From the NCBI RefSeq assembly GCF_004339025.1, contig NZ_SMFT01000005.1, positions 104,688 through 168,687 on the forward strand: a stretch of 64,000 nt of DNA, given 5' to 3'. The stretch comes from Volucribacter psittacicida. GTDB taxonomy: Bacteria > Pseudomonadota > Gammaproteobacteria > Enterobacterales > Pasteurellaceae. Both the position numbers and the translations under genes were made by a program. Below, one piece after another: positions 10,172 to 21,835 of this stretch. The stretch's first letter is position 1, and every line of letters starts with the position of its first letter. The notes under the pieces were generated by a model that searched no databases, was not told the DNA's origin, and worked only from the letters and a program-made list of their open reading frames with translations.

Positions 10172-11084
10172 AAAATTAACCATTGGTTCCATAATATTGG
10201 CTGTCTTATTACTTAGCATTGGCATATTAACAAGTTTATCCATTTATTCGGTTGATGCAGGAGAAACCGCGATTGTCACGCGTTATGGCGAAATTGTTGA
10301 CACCAAAACCTCAGGGCTAAATTGGAAATCTCCAGTAGAAGATGTCACCTTCTTTTCAACACGAGAAGCTAAAATTGAATTTGGTGAATTTGACAAAAGA
10401 ACAGGCGATGTCATCGCCGGATTATCCGCTTATACCTCTGACCGCCAAACCGCAACGGTAGCACTTACCTTAACTTACCAAATTACCAATCCCGAACAAG
10501 TCTATACGAAATATAAAACCACAGACAATATGTTGAATACATTAGTTGCCCCTCGCGTAAGACAGCAACTTGAAATTGTCTTTAGTAAATATACTGCGAT
10601 GACCGCTGTGGAACGAAGAGGAGAATTTGCCACCGCCTTACGCAAAGAAATTGCAGATATTTTCAAAGGATACCCTCTAACAATTAACGATGTCCAATCT
10701 GTTTTTAATTTTTCAAAAGAATATGAGCGAATGATCGAGGATAGTGTTAATAAAGATGTCGCCGTAAGAAATCAAGAAAGACAAACTCGCATTGCACAAG
10801 AACAAGCACGAGAGGCAGAAGTAAGAGCTGAATCTGAAGCAAGAATAAAAATCACTCAAGCAGAAGCATTAGCCAAAGAAAAAACATTACAAGCTGATGC
10901 CGAAGCTCATGCAATTCGCGTGAAAGGTGAAGCAGAAGCGGCTAGCGCAAGAGCATTAGCAGAAGCCTTATCCAAAAACCAAGATCTTGTTGCATTAAAA
11001 ACAGCTGAAAAATGGAACGGAGTATTACCAACCTATATTCCACAAGGTACCGTTATGCCATTTGTGCAATTACCACAGAAATAA
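10161..11084 (+). CDS. SPFH/prohibitin-family membrane protein
   Basis: A 307-residue protein with one N-terminal membrane helix (about residues 7-29), then an SPFH (band 7) domain starting at VDAGETAIVTRYGEIV and a long A/E/R-rich coiled coil (about 205-275). Such proteins form oligomeric scaffolds in membrane microdomains and often modulate membrane proteases such as FtsH; HflK/HflC are relatives. It is not paired with a second large SPFH gene, so it is better called prohibitin-like than HflC. The start ATG at 10161 has AAGGAG nine bases upstream; ATG at 10164 is an alternative. Confidence 0.85.
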   Translation: MMNKKLTIGSIILAVLLLSIGILTSLSIYSVDAGETAIVTRYGEIVDTKTSGLNWKSPVEDVTFFSTREAKIEFGEFDKRTGDVIAGLSAYTSDRQTATVALTLTYQITNPEQVYTKYKTTDNMLNTLVAPRVRQQLEIVFSKYTAMTAVERRGEFATALRKEIADIFKGYPLTINDVQSVFNFSKEYERMIEDSVNKDVAVRNQERQTRIAQEQAREAEVRAESEARIKITQAEALAKEKTLQADAEAHAIRVKGEAEAASARALAEALSKNQDLVALKTAEKWNGVLPTYIPQGTVMPFVQLPQK

Positions 11085-11097
11085 GAGGGATAATTAT

Positions 11098-11168
11098 ATA
11101 GTCGTTTCAATTAGAAATAAGATAAAAAAGTACGGTAAGACTTACTAACGTTAAAGAGAAACGACTAT
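11098..11168. repeat. Intergenic palindromic element, copy B
   Basis: Perfect 11-base inverted arms ATAGTCGTTTC (11098-11108) and GAAACGACTAT (11158-11168), with CAATTAG-type sequence next to the left arm. It fills the gap between the convergent SPFH gene and narP and could terminate both. It belongs to the same family as the copies at 2625, 11883, 12139, 21157 and 63794. Confidence 0.65.
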
Positions 11169-11188
11169 ATTATTGAAATACAAAAAGA

Positions 11189-11827
11189 TTAAGCGACACT
11201 TTGCTTCTTATATTCTAAGTATAATACCGTTGCGGCAACTCGAGAATGAACATTTAACTTACGTAACAAATTACGGATATGTACTTTTACTGTTTCTTCC
11301 GAAATAAATAATTGCCCAGCAATCTGTTTATTTGATAAACCTGTTGCAATTAACTGTAATACATCCATTTCTCGATCTGTAAGAGAATGGATAGGTTCTT
11401 TGTCCGGGTGATTTTCCAATAACAAACGTTTAACTGTATCACTTAATACGACTTCGCCTTTAGCAATTTTTTTCAACTGCTCAAGTAAAACATCAGGCTC
11501 AGTATCTTTGAGCAAATAACCATCAGCACCTGCTTCAATTAAAGCAAAGATATCCGCTTTCGCATCAGAAACCGTTAAAATAACAATGCGAGCATCAATA
11601 TTTTCATTACGTAATGCTCTAAGTGTATCTAATCCTGATAATCCTTTCATATTGAGATCAAGGATAATAAGGTCAGGATCTTTTTGTAATGCTAATGTAA
11701 TGCCTTCATTACCACTACTCGCTTCTCCTACAACACAAAATTCCTCTTCTAAGTTGACTAATTGTTTAACGCCTCGTCGCATAAGAGGATGATCATCAAT
11801 AATAAGAATTTTTGTTTTATTAAGCAT
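11189..11827 (-). CDS. narP: Nitrate/nitrite response regulator NarP (LuxR-type)
   Basis: Two-component response regulator of the NarL/FixJ family. The receiver domain (about residues 1-125) has the acidic pair in ILIIDDHP, the phospho-acceptor in LIILDLNMKG, and K in YLLKDTEP. The C-terminal LuxR-type HTH (LTDREMDVLQLIATGLSNKQIA...ETVKVHIRNLLRKL) is complete. Pasteurellaceae typically carry NarP rather than NarL, which supports the name. The ATG at 11827 has GGAG close upstream; a GTG at 11836 is an alternative start. No sensor kinase gene is adjacent. Confidence 0.88.
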   Translation of the reverse strand: MLNKTKILIIDDHPLMRRGVKQLVNLEEEFCVVGEASSGNEGITLALQKDPDLIILDLNMKGLSGLDTLRALRNENIDARIVILTVSDAKADIFALIEAGADGYLLKDTEPDVLLEQLKKIAKGEVVLSDTVKRLLLENHPDKEPIHSLTDREMDVLQLIATGLSNKQIAGQLFISEETVKVHIRNLLRKLNVHSRVAATVLYLEYKKQSVA

Positions 11828-11882
11828 ATACTCCACCCTAAATATGTTCTTATAATAGGTTAATCATTAAATATGACCATTA

Positions 11883-11980
11883 ATTATCATCGTTTCAATT
11901 TAAGCAACACGCCGAAGACAGTACAAATAGTACGGAGAGGCGTGTCAACAATGTATTTTTTAAAATGGGACGACGATAAT
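11883..11980. repeat. Intergenic palindromic element, copy C (long nested form)
   Basis: Outer arms 11883-11903 and 11960-11980 pair at 17 of 21 positions, three of the differences being possible G-U pairs on one strand. Inside lie a second inverted pair ACACGCC/GGCGTGT (11907-11913, 11939-11945) and an inner GTAC/GTAC. The whole could fold into one long hairpin. It sits in the 348-base gap between narP and adhE; the rest of that gap holds the adhE terminator, copy D and one uptake sequence, and no gene I can support. Confidence 0.65.
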
Positions 11981-12075
11981 ATTATAATTAAATTATGTAG
12001 ATCTAAATTAAACTTAACTATTATATAGCAAATTGACTTAATTGCTATTATAGGACGAATATATTGTTTCAAAAC

Positions 12076-12098
12076 AAAGCCCTCATAACGAGGGCTTT
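12076..12098 (-). terminator. Rho-independent terminator for adhE
   Basis: Perfect 9-base stem AAAGCCCTC/GAGGGCTTT with a 5-base loop, followed on the minus strand by GTTTTG. It lies about 78 bases beyond the adhE stop. Confidence 0.75.
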
Positions 12099-12138
12099 AA
12101 TTAGTAAAATTTTTGCGATAATCACCGCACTTCTTATT

Positions 12139-12161
12139 ATCGTTTAAAGTAAAACAACGAT
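12139..12161. repeat. Intergenic palindromic element, copy D (short form)
   Basis: ATCGTTT (12139-12145) faces AAACAACGAT (12152-12161), the shortest member of the family, just downstream of the adhE stop. An uptake-type ACCGCACTT sits at 12124-12132. Confidence 0.45.
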
Positions 12162-12175
12162 ACTTTAATCAATGA

Positions 12176-14788
12176 TTAAAATTCTTCACCATAATAGGCT
12201 TTTGTTAGAATTTCCTCCATATCTTCCACCACAGGTAAACGAGGGTTTGCTGGAGAGCATTGATCTTCAAAAGCAGCTAATGCAATAGTACGACGAGCTG
12301 CAAGCCATTCTTGTTCCTCAATTCCCTGCTGTTTAAAGGACATTTTAATTCCCACTTTAGCCGCTAAATCGTGGCAGGCTTTGGCATAAGAGGCAACCCC
12401 TTCTTCAGGCGTGGCACAAGGTAAACCCAGCATACGAGCGATTTCTTGATATTTAACGTCTGCTTTATAATAGTTATATTTCGGCCAAGTAGAGGTTTTG
12501 GTCGGTTTTGTGCCATTATAACGAATCACATAAGGCATTAAGATAGCATTGGTGCGTCCATGTGGTGTATGGAAACGTCCACCAATTTTATGGGCTAAAG
12601 AGTGATTCATACCTAAGAACGCATTAGCAAATGCCATACCAGCAATGGTTGAGGCATTGTGCATTTTTTCTCTCGCCTCAGGATCTTTGTGATTCACTGA
12701 TAACTCAAGGTACTCAAAGACTAACTTAATGGCTTGTAATGCGAGACCGTCCGTAAAATCATTGGCTAATACTGAAACATAAGCCTCCGTTGCGTGGGTT
12801 AATACATCCAAGCCTGTATCCGCCGCCACATGAGCTGGTACGCTCATCACTAAAGCAGGATCAACAATGGCAATGGTTGGCGTTAAAGAATAATCCGCAA
12901 TTGGATATTTTTTGTCGCCCTCAGTAATTACCGCAAATGGCGTTACCTCTGATCCTGTACCCGATGTAGTTGGAATACCAATAAATTTGGCTTTACGTCC
13001 TAATTGTGGGAATTTAAAGGCACGTTTACGAATATCCATAAATTTCTGTACAAGATCGCGGAAATCTACTTCAGGTTGTTCATAGAATAACCACATCACT
13101 TTTGCTGCGTCCATGGCGGAACCGCCCCCTAAAGCAATAATGGTGTCAGGTTGATAACTGCGTAATAATTCTACCCCTCGACGTACTGTGGCAATAGAGG
13201 GATCTGGCTCAACATCGGCAAAGAGCTGGTAAGTAACATGATTACCTCGTGCGGTAATTTGTTTCGCAATTTTCTCCACAAAACCTAAATCAACCATTGT
13301 TCTATCAGTAACAATTACAACCCTTTCTAGCCCTTTCATAGATTGTAAATATTGAATTGAATCACGTTCAAAATAGATTTTTGACGGGACTTTGAACCAT
13401 TGCATATTATTTCTCCGTCTGCCCACTCGTTTAATATTTAATAAATTCACCGCACTAACATTATTGCCCACTGAGTTTTTACCATAAGAACCACAACCTA
13501 GGGTCAATGAAGGTAGGAAAGAATTATAAACATCACCAATCCCCCCGAAAGTAGAAGGCGAATTCCAAATTACCCGAATGGCTTTTACTCGTTCGCCATA
13601 AGCCTTTGCGATCTCGGCATCATTGGTATGAATTGCCGCAGAATGCCCTAAACCATGGAAATTCACCATTGCCTCAGATAAAGCAAAGCCTTGCTCTATA
13701 GAATGGGATTTTAATAAAGCTAAAACAGGGGATAATTTTTCACGGGTAAGTGGTTCTTTTTCGCCCACTTCAGCACATTCCGCTACCAAAATATTGGTTT
13801 TAGCTGGTACAGTAAAACCTGCTTGTTCCGCAATCCACGCAGCAGGTTTGCCCACTACATTGGCATTTAATTTCGCACCAGCACAATTTTTGCTATTTGC
13901 TTTAACACCGAAAATAAATTCTTCTAATAGTGCCTTTTCTTTTTTGTTCACAAAATAAACACCATAAGACTTCATTTCTGCTACAAATTCTTGATAAACT
14001 TCTTGATCCACGATCGCCGCTTGTTCTGAAGCACAAATCATACCGTTATCAAAGGATTTAGACATCACAATATCATGCACAGCTTGCTTGATATTGGCAG
14101 TTTTTTCCACATAAGCAGGCACATTCCCTGCACCAACCCCTAACGCAGGTTTACCACAAGAATATGCCGCCTCAACCATCGCATTGCCACCCGTAGCCAG
14201 AATCGTTGCAATACCCGGGTGCTTCATTAATGCGGAAGTTCCTTCCATTGAAGGCTTTTCAATCCATTGAATACAATCTACAGGTGCGCCTGCGGCAACA
14301 GCCGCCTCATAAACCACACGAGCCGCATGAGCAGAAGATTGTTGAGCGGAAGGATGAAAAGCAAAAATAATAGGGTTACGGGTTTTTAATGCGATAAGAG
14401 ATTTAAAAATGGCGGTGGAGGTTGGGTTGGTGGTTGGTGTAATACCGCAAATTACGCCAACAGGATCAGCGATTTCTGTAATGCCTGTTACATCGTCCTC
14501 GCTAATAATTCCTACGGTTTTGAGATGCCGCATATTATTGACAACATACTCACAAGCAAACAGGTTTTTGGTCGCTTTATCCTCAAACACCCCTCGTCCT
14601 GTTTCTTCATAAGCATGCATAGCTAATACACCATGTTGATCAAGGGCTGCTACTGAAGCCTTAGCCACAATATAATCCACCTGCTCTTGATTAAGCTGGC
14701 GAAATGCCTCTAAAGCCACTAAGCCTTTTTCAACCAAAGTATTCACTTCAGCCTGTGCAGGCGAAGGGTTATGATCTAGATTACCCAT
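12176..14788 (-). CDS. adhE: Bifunctional acetaldehyde-CoA/alcohol dehydrogenase
   Basis: Converts acetyl-CoA to acetaldehyde and then ethanol, regenerating NAD+ in fermentation; AdhE forms cytoplasmic spirosomes. The 870-residue protein has an N-terminal aldehyde dehydrogenase domain (about 1-440; catalytic Cys in NGMICASEQAAIV near residue 252) and a C-terminal iron-dependent alcohol dehydrogenase domain (about 450-870) with GGGSAMDAAKVMW and the metal-binding segment HSLAHKIGGRFHTPHG. The ribosome site is AGGAG before ATG 14788. A perfect FNR box 108 bases upstream suggests induction without oxygen. Confidence 0.97.
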   Translation of the reverse strand: MGNLDHNPSPAQAEVNTLVEKGLVALEAFRQLNQEQVDYIVAKASVAALDQHGVLAMHAYEETGRGVFEDKATKNLFACEYVVNNMRHLKTVGIISEDDVTGITEIADPVGVICGITPTTNPTSTAIFKSLIALKTRNPIIFAFHPSAQQSSAHAARVVYEAAVAAGAPVDCIQWIEKPSMEGTSALMKHPGIATILATGGNAMVEAAYSCGKPALGVGAGNVPAYVEKTANIKQAVHDIVMSKSFDNGMICASEQAAIVDQEVYQEFVAEMKSYGVYFVNKKEKALLEEFIFGVKANSKNCAGAKLNANVVGKPAAWIAEQAGFTVPAKTNILVAECAEVGEKEPLTREKLSPVLALLKSHSIEQGFALSEAMVNFHGLGHSAAIHTNDAEIAKAYGERVKAIRVIWNSPSTFGGIGDVYNSFLPSLTLGCGSYGKNSVGNNVSAVNLLNIKRVGRRRNNMQWFKVPSKIYFERDSIQYLQSMKGLERVVIVTDRTMVDLGFVEKIAKQITARGNHVTYQLFADVEPDPSIATVRRGVELLRSYQPDTIIALGGGSAMDAAKVMWLFYEQPEVDFRDLVQKFMDIRKRAFKFPQLGRKAKFIGIPTTSGTGSEVTPFAVITEGDKKYPIADYSLTPTIAIVDPALVMSVPAHVAADTGLDVLTHATEAYVSVLANDFTDGLALQAIKLVFEYLELSVNHKDPEAREKMHNASTIAGMAFANAFLGMNHSLAHKIGGRFHTPHGRTNAILMPYVIRYNGTKPTKTSTWPKYNYYKADVKYQEIARMLGLPCATPEEGVASYAKACHDLAAKVGIKMSFKQQGIEEQEWLAARRTIALAAFEDQCSPANPRLPVVEDMEEILTKAYYGEEF

Positions 14789-14842
14789 AGTAATTTCTCC
14801 TAAAGTTGTTTAATTTTTAAATTATTTTACTAAGAAAAATTA

Positions 14843-14864
14843 TACCTATTTGGTGTTATAGGTA
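14843..14864. promoter_or_regulatory. Inverted TACCTAT heptamers upstream of adhE (possible NarP site)
   Basis: TACCTAT (14843-14849) and ATAGGTA (14858-14864) form a perfect inverted pair, and each matches the NarL/NarP heptamer TACYYMT. The spacer is 8 bases rather than the preferred 2 of a 7-2-7 site, so this is only a candidate. It lies between the FNR box and adhE, and narP is the next gene downstream of adhE. Confidence 0.35.
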
Positions 14865-14895
14865 AAATCATTTTACGGATCAGTGCGAGATAAGA

Positions 14896-14909
14896 TTGAT
14901 CTAGATCAA
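14896..14909. promoter_or_regulatory. FNR box upstream of adhE
   Basis: TTGATCTAGATCAA matches the FNR consensus TTGAT-N4-ATCAA at every position and is fully palindromic. It is centred about 114 bases before the adhE start codon. Divergent control is not expected because nudJ is on the same strand and ends upstream. Confidence 0.75.
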
Positions 14910-14957
14910 AAGTCTAAAAGGCATTCGCATAGGGATTTTATCTTCGTCTTTGCATTA

Positions 14958-15419
14958 TTAAATTAAAAATATTTTTCGTAAAATATCCAAATCACAAAAA
15001 TCGCCCTTAAGATAGTCCAAAATAGATTGCCGAACTAATGGGCTTCGGGCGGCTTGATTTGGCTTGGAGCAGTATTCATCAAATTCTGCTAGGCTAAGCC
15101 ATTTACCACCTACTATGTCAGGATCCTGTGGCTTAATTGGCTGGTATTGCGGTAATTCAAGTGCGAAAGTAAATCGTAAAAAATCAAGCCCTGTACGTGG
15201 AGCATGCCATTGATAAATTTTGATCAATTTTTGAGGTACTGCTTGAATACCTGTTTCTTCAAATAGCTCTCGACTTGCCCCTTGTAATAAACTTTCTTCT
15301 TTTTCTAAATGTCCTGCGGGTTGATTAAGGGTGAGTTTTCCCGCTTCATACTCTTCAACCAATAAAAATTTGCCATGACAATGTACTACGCAAGCTAGGG
15401 TGATATTAGGTTTATGCAC
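14958..15419 (-). CDS. nudJ: Nudix phosphatase NudJ
   Basis: Nudix hydrolase of 153 residues; E. coli NudJ acts on nucleoside tri- and diphosphates and on hydroxymethylpyrimidine pyrophosphate. The Nudix box is complete: GHLEKEESLLQGASRELFEE with TGI following (about residues 36-58). It starts two bases after the rluE stop, and rluE-nudJ is also the E. coli order, which supports the name over a generic Nudix call. Confidence 0.9.
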   Translation of the reverse strand: MHKPNITLACVVHCHGKFLLVEEYEAGKLTLNQPAGHLEKEESLLQGASRELFEETGIQAVPQKLIKIYQWHAPRTGLDFLRFTFALELPQYQPIKPQDPDIVGGKWLSLAEFDEYCSKPNQAARSPLVRQSILDYLKGDFCDLDILRKIFLI

Positions 15420-15421
15420 AT

Positions 15422-16114
15422 TTATATCCTTATTTGCAGAAATTGATATAAGGCTGTCAGTTCTTGTTCTGATAAAAGCCGATACTCACCGCAAGCTAAT
15501 CCATCTAAACTAAAACACGCCATTTGATAACGTACTAAACGTAAAGTTGGATAACCAATATGGGCAGTCATACGGCGTACTTGCCGATTTTTTCCCTGTT
15601 TGATTTTTAGCTCTAACCAGGCGGTGGGGATATTTTTTCTTTGTCGAATAGGAGGAATACGTTGCCATAAATTTGGCGGAGAAATCGACCGCACTTTAGC
15701 TGGTAGGGTCATTCCATCTTTTAATTGCACGCCATTCTTGAGCTGGCGTAAGTCTTGTTCTGTCGGAATATTTTCAACCTGTACCCAATATGTTTTCTCT
15801 GTTTTAAACTGTGGATCAGCCAATCTGTGCTGGATTTCACCGTTATTCGTTAGAATTAATAGCCCTTCACTATCACGATCTAGTCGTCCCGCAGGATAAA
15901 TATTCGGGATAGGAATGAAATCTTTTAAGGTCAAGCGTCCAGCTTCATCAGTAAACTGACTTAATACATCAAAAGGTTTGTTAAATAATACGACTTTTGT
16001 TTGTTGCCTATTCAGAATATGAGGCTTAATTTGGGTATTTTGTTTTTTGTATCCCTTTGCTCGCCTTGTTTTATTAACAAGATGATGAAATGATTTTTTT
16101 GGTATCATTCTCAT
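15422..16114 (-). CDS. rluE: 23S rRNA pseudouridine synthase RluE
   Basis: RsuA-family pseudouridine synthase that modifies U2457 of 23S rRNA in E. coli. The 230-residue protein has a basic N-terminal tail, the family start [14 protein letters not shown] and the catalytic Asp in [27 protein letters not shown] is the conserved basic motif near the C-terminus. It lacks an S4 domain, as RluE does. It sits 3 bases after crcB and 2 before nudJ. ATG at 16114 or 16108 may be the start. Confidence 0.92.
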   Translation of the reverse strand: MRMIPKKSFHHLVNKTRRAKGYKKQNTQIKPHILNRQQTKVVLFNKPFDVLSQFTDEAGRLTLKDFIPIPNIYPAGRLDRDSEGLLILTNNGEIQHRLADPQFKTEKTYWVQVENIPTEQDLRQLKNGVQLKDGMTLPAKVRSISPPNLWQRIPPIRQRKNIPTAWLELKIKQGKNRQVRRMTAHIGYPTLRLVRYQMACFSLDGLACGEYRLLSEQELTALYQFLQIRI

Positions 16115-16117
16115 TCC

Positions 16118-16495
16118 CTATTGGTTAAACCCACGCCAAATAAAAAACCCAGCAAAGGTAAATAAAACGCCACCGAAAAGGTGTAACACAATAACCAGAA
16201 GTGCAGCTCCATATTTTTGATTCAGCAAATCTTGCACTATTTCCGCAGAAAAAGAAGAAAAGGTTGTAAAACTGCCTAAAAACCCTGTCAGAAAAAAGAA
16301 TTTCCATTCTGAAGATAATTGAGGGAATTGTATCATTACAGCAAGCATGATCCCCATCAATAAACAACCAAGATAATTCACTGATAATGTGCCAAGTTGT
16401 AAAATATGAACAATGGGGTTTAGTAATAAAGTTAATCCCCAACGTCCTGTGGCACCAAGAATTGCTCCTAGGCATAGATACACAAAATTCATCAT
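16118..16495 (-). CDS. crcB: Fluoride ion channel CrcB (Fluc)
   Basis: Small inner-membrane fluoride exporter of 125 residues that works as a dual-topology dimer. Four hydrophobic segments and the signature motifs GATGRWG (near residue 14) and GFLGSFTTFSSF (about 71-82), with the pore phenylalanines, are present. I see no fluoride riboswitch in the short 67-base gap after tuf; that gap holds the tuf terminator and the crcB start region. Confidence 0.93.
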   Translation of the reverse strand: MMNFVYLCLGAILGATGRWGLTLLLNPIVHILQLGTLSVNYLGCLLMGIMLAVMIQFPQLSSEWKFFFLTGFLGSFTTFSSFSAEIVQDLLNQKYGAALLVIVLHLFGGVLFTFAGFFIWRGFNQ

Positions 16496-16515
16496 TATCT
16501 CATTGCCGATAAAAG

Positions 16516-16541
16516 AGAAGGGTACCTTTCGATACCCTTCT
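16516..16541 (-). terminator. Terminator after tuf
   Basis: Perfect 9-base stem AGAAGGGTA/TACCCTTCT with an 8-base loop, followed on the minus strand by a short T-rich run (CTTTTAT). It closes the str operon; crcB beyond it needs read-through or its own promoter. Confidence 0.85.
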
Positions 16542-16562
16542 TACATTGCTTGTTACAATCAA

Positions 16563-17798
<1,236 letters not shown>

Positions 17799-17806
17799 TT
17801 AAAAAA

Positions 17807-19909
17807 TTATTTTTTACGTGCTTCAATAACTGCTGCCGCTACATTAGCTGGCGCTTCAGCATACTTCAATGGTTCCATTGAGTATGATGCACGACCTTGA
17901 GTTTGTGAACGTAAATCAGTAGCATAACCAAACATTTCTGATAATGGCACTTCAGCACTGATCATAGTAACAAACTCATTACTTTCTTGACCGTTCACGA
18001 TAGCACGACGACGGCTCAAGTCACCAATTACATCACCTACATATTCAGGTGGCGTTTCTACTTCAACTTTCATAATTGGCTCAAGTAACACTGGGTTTGC
18101 TTTCGCAAAGGCAGCTTTAAAGGCGATAGAAGCTGCTAATTTAAACGCTAACTCAGAAGAGTCAACATCATGGTAAGAACCGAAGTGTAAACGAATACCG
18201 ATATCAACCACTGGATAACCTGCTAAAGGACCAGATTTAAGTTGTTCTTGGATACCTTTATCTACCGCAGGGATATATTCACCAGGGATAACACCACCTT
18301 TAATTTCGTTCACAAACTCATAGCCTGGACCTTCTGGATCTAATGGATACATATCAATAACCACATGACCATATTGACCACGACCACCTGATTGTTTAGC
18401 GTGTTTACCTTCAACATCTTTAACGGTACTACGGATAGTTTCACGATAAGATACTTGTGGTTTACCGATGTTCGCTTCTACTTTAAATTCACGTTTCATA
18501 CGGTCAACGATAATATCTAAGTGTAACTCACCCATACCAGAGATAATGGTTTCTCCAGACTCTTCGTCAGTATGTACACGGAATGAAGGGTCTTCCTGAG
18601 CTAAACGACCTAATGCAAGACCCATTTTCTCTTGGTCTGCTTTAGTTTTAGGTTCTACCGCAACAGAAATTACTGGCTCAGGGAATTCCATACGCTCAAG
18701 AATGATTGGTGCATCTACTGCACATAATGAATCACCTGTACCTACATCTTTCAAACCAATAGCTGCCGCAATATCACCCGCACGAACTTCTTTGATTTCT
18801 TCACGTTTATTCGCGTGCATTTGTACAATACGACCAAAACGTTCACGTTTTTGTTTGGTTGAGTTAACTACGGTATCACCAGAATTAATCACCCCAGAAT
18901 AAACACGGAAGAAGGTTAAGTTACCCACAAACGGGTCAGTAGCAATTTTAAATGCTAATGCAGCAAATGGCTCATCATCACTTGCATGACGCTCACCTTC
19001 TGTTTCATCTGGTAAAATACCTTTAATCGCAGGAATATCTGTTGGTGCTGGTAAATATTCGATAACCGCATCAAGCATTGCTTGTACACCTTTATTTTTG
19101 AAAGCTGAACCGCAAGTCACCAGAATGATTTCATTTTCTAATACACGTTGACGTAAGGCTGATTTAATTTCTTCTTCGGTTAACTCTTCGCCACCTAAGT
19201 ATTTTTCCATTAATTCTTCAGAAGATTCCGCTGCTGCTTCGATCAGGTTATTACGCCATTCTTCACAGGCTTCAAGCATATCTGCTGGAATATCTTCATA
19301 AGTAAATGTCATACCTTGATCAGCTTCATTCCAGTTGATTGCTTTCATTTTAATTAAATCAACAACACCTTTGAAATTTTCTTCCGCACCAATTGGTAAT
19401 TGTAAAGGTACAGCATTACCCCCTAAACGTGTTTTAATTTGTTCAACAACACGTAAGAAGTTTGCACCAGTACGGTCCATTTTATTAACAAAAGCGATAC
19501 GAGGTACTTTATATTTATTTGCTTGACGCCATACAGTTTCAGATTGCGGTTGAACGCCACCTACCGCACAATAAACCATTACGGCACCATCAAGTACACG
19601 CATTGAACGCTCTACTTCAATAGTAAAGTCAACGTGTCCCGGGGTATCAATCACGTTAATACGGTGTTGTTCAAATTGTTGCGACATACCGCTCCAGAAA
19701 GCCGTTGTTGCCGCAGAAGTAATTGTAATACCACGCTCTTGCTCTTGTTCCATCCAGTCCATAGTGGCGGCACCATCATGCACCTCACCAATTTTATGAC
19801 TTACACCAGTATAGAACAAGATACGCTCAGTAGTAGTGGTTTTACCCGCATCAATATGCGCACTAATACCGATATTACGATAGCGTGAAATAGGAGTTGT
19901 ACGAGCCAT
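17807..19909 (-). CDS. fusA: Elongation factor G
   Basis: Translocation GTPase of 700 residues. Motifs [13 protein letters not shown] (P loop), [20 protein letters not shown] and NKMDRTGA are in place, followed by domains II-V. Length and position between rpsG and tuf are as expected for EF-G. Confidence 0.98.
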   Translation of the reverse strand: MARTTPISRYRNIGISAHIDAGKTTTTERILFYTGVSHKIGEVHDGAATMDWMEQEQERGITITSAATTAFWSGMSQQFEQHRINVIDTPGHVDFTIEVERSMRVLDGAVMVYCAVGGVQPQSETVWRQANKYKVPRIAFVNKMDRTGANFLRVVEQIKTRLGGNAVPLQLPIGAEENFKGVVDLIKMKAINWNEADQGMTFTYEDIPADMLEACEEWRNNLIEAAAESSEELMEKYLGGEELTEEEIKSALRQRVLENEIILVTCGSAFKNKGVQAMLDAVIEYLPAPTDIPAIKGILPDETEGERHASDDEPFAALAFKIATDPFVGNLTFFRVYSGVINSGDTVVNSTKQKRERFGRIVQMHANKREEIKEVRAGDIAAAIGLKDVGTGDSLCAVDAPIILERMEFPEPVISVAVEPKTKADQEKMGLALGRLAQEDPSFRVHTDEESGETIISGMGELHLDIIVDRMKREFKVEANIGKPQVSYRETIRSTVKDVEGKHAKQSGGRGQYGHVVIDMYPLDPEGPGYEFVNEIKGGVIPGEYIPAVDKGIQEQLKSGPLAGYPVVDIGIRLHFGSYHDVDSSELAFKLAASIAFKAAFAKANPVLLEPIMKVEVETPPEYVGDVIGDLSRRRAIVNGQESNEFVTMISAEVPLSEMFGYATDLRSQTQGRASYSMEPLKYAEAPANVAAAVIEARKK

Positions 19910-20020
19910 TATTATTTCCTTGTTTGGAATCTAAATGTGAAATTTTAATATGCGTAAGGCTTTATCCATTTTGTTCACACAAAGATGAGATAAAGCCTAT
20001 AAAACGTTGCTAAAAGCTGA

Positions 20021-20584
<564 letters not shown>

Positions 20585-20637
20585 TTATGGTTAATTAATT
20601 TACTAATTAGCGTTTGGCCTTACTTAACGGAGTTCCA

Positions 20638-21036
<399 letters not shown>

Positions 21037-21089
21037 TTATATAAAACACATATTTCTTGTTTACTATCCGATATACAGATAGACACGCA

Positions 21090-21118
21090 ATTCTAGACCT
21101 CAAAATGCAAGCTGTCAA
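21090..21118 (-). promoter_or_regulatory. Sigma-70 promoter of the str operon
   Basis: On the minus strand TTGACA (21118-21113) is followed after exactly 17 bases by TAGAAT (21095-21090), a near-consensus promoter. It leaves a leader of about 70 bases before rpsL. Confidence 0.85.
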
Positions 21119-21156
21119 GAAATAAGCAGAGATCTTCGTCATTTAAGTAAGGAAAT

Positions 21157-21193
21157 TTATCGTTGTTTCAATTTAAAACTAAGACAACAATAA
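21157..21193. repeat. Intergenic palindromic element, copy E
   Basis: TTATCGTTGTTTC (21157-21169) faces AAGACAACAATAA (21181-21193) around an 11-base loop containing AATTTAAAACT. It lies just past the tusB stop and upstream of the rpsL promoter, so it probably terminates the tus transcript. Confidence 0.6.
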
Positions 21194-21197
21194 AAAA

Positions 21198-21467
21198 TTA
21201 TAAACTCAGTTGTGGATAATATTGTTCTGTTAAGTGAACAAGATCCATCAGCGAAACCAACCGCACTTTTGGGGGTAATAACTCAAGGATATTGCGTGCT
21301 TGAGCGTCAATATCCAATACATAACAATCCGCCAATAACTGAGGATATTTGAGTGCCAATAAAACACCGTCTTGCCACAATAATACGGCATCTTTTTCGC
21401 CACATTGTGCCAAATAATATTGAAGTTGTTGGGCAGAATAATCTGCCTTTGCAAAGGTATAAAGCAT
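21198..21467 (-). CDS. tusB: Sulfur relay protein TusB (DsrH family)
   Basis: Part of the TusBCD sulfur-relay complex that passes persulfide sulfur from TusA to TusE for 2-thiouridine in tRNA. The product has 89 residues of the DsrH family (MLYTFAKADYSAQQLQYYL...). Third gene of yheO-tusD-tusC-tusB, ending just before the str operon as in E. coli. Confidence 0.9.
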   Translation of the reverse strand: MLYTFAKADYSAQQLQYYLAQCGEKDAVLLWQDGVLLALKYPQLLADCYVLDIDAQARNILELLPPKVRLVSLMDLVHLTEQYYPQLSL

Positions 21468-21472
21468 GATAT

Positions 21473-21835
21473 TTAAAAAGTTAAAATTTTTTCAGCTTGA
21501 GCCAATGTTTGAAAAATGTCATTTTCATTTAGCCTTATCACAGGTAAACTTGGTGATAAATGGCTTAATCCCAGGGTTTGCCAAGAGTGCTGGCAGAGAT
21601 AACATTGCTCAATATCATATAATGTTAGTAATTTTAAACTGGCGGCAACATCTTTTTGTAAAATAAGCGCTGACTGTTGATTGGGTAATAAATTGAGTAC
21701 CCCATCTTCAAGAAAAAAAACTGCAATCTGATCTTCTTCACAAAAAGCACTCGCCGCTAATAATGCGTCAAGCCCTTCTCGTATCGCGGCGGATCCATAA
21801 GGTGCCGAGCGAAAAACAAAAGCCAATTTAATCAT
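21473..21835 (-). CDS. tusC: Sulfur relay protein TusC (DsrF family)
   Basis: 120-residue DsrF-like subunit of the TusBCD complex, starting IKLAFVFRSAPYGSAAIREGLDALLAASAF, the family start. It overlaps tusD by four bases (translational coupling) and tusB follows after five bases. Confidence 0.92.
   Translation of the reverse strand: MIKLAFVFRSAPYGSAAIREGLDALLAASAFCEEDQIAVFFLEDGVLNLLPNQQSALILQKDVAASLKLLTLYDIEQCYLCQHSWQTLGLSHLSPSLPVIRLNENDIFQTLAQAEKILTF

Noticed and set aside
11887..12072. Minus-strand ORF of 61 codons between narP and adhE
   Set aside because: It lies across the palindromic element and its arms; no ribosome site and no protein-like composition.
16496..16562. Fluoride riboswitch before crcB
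   Set aside because: The gap is only 67 bases and is occupied by the tuf terminator; no fluoride-motif sequence is visible.
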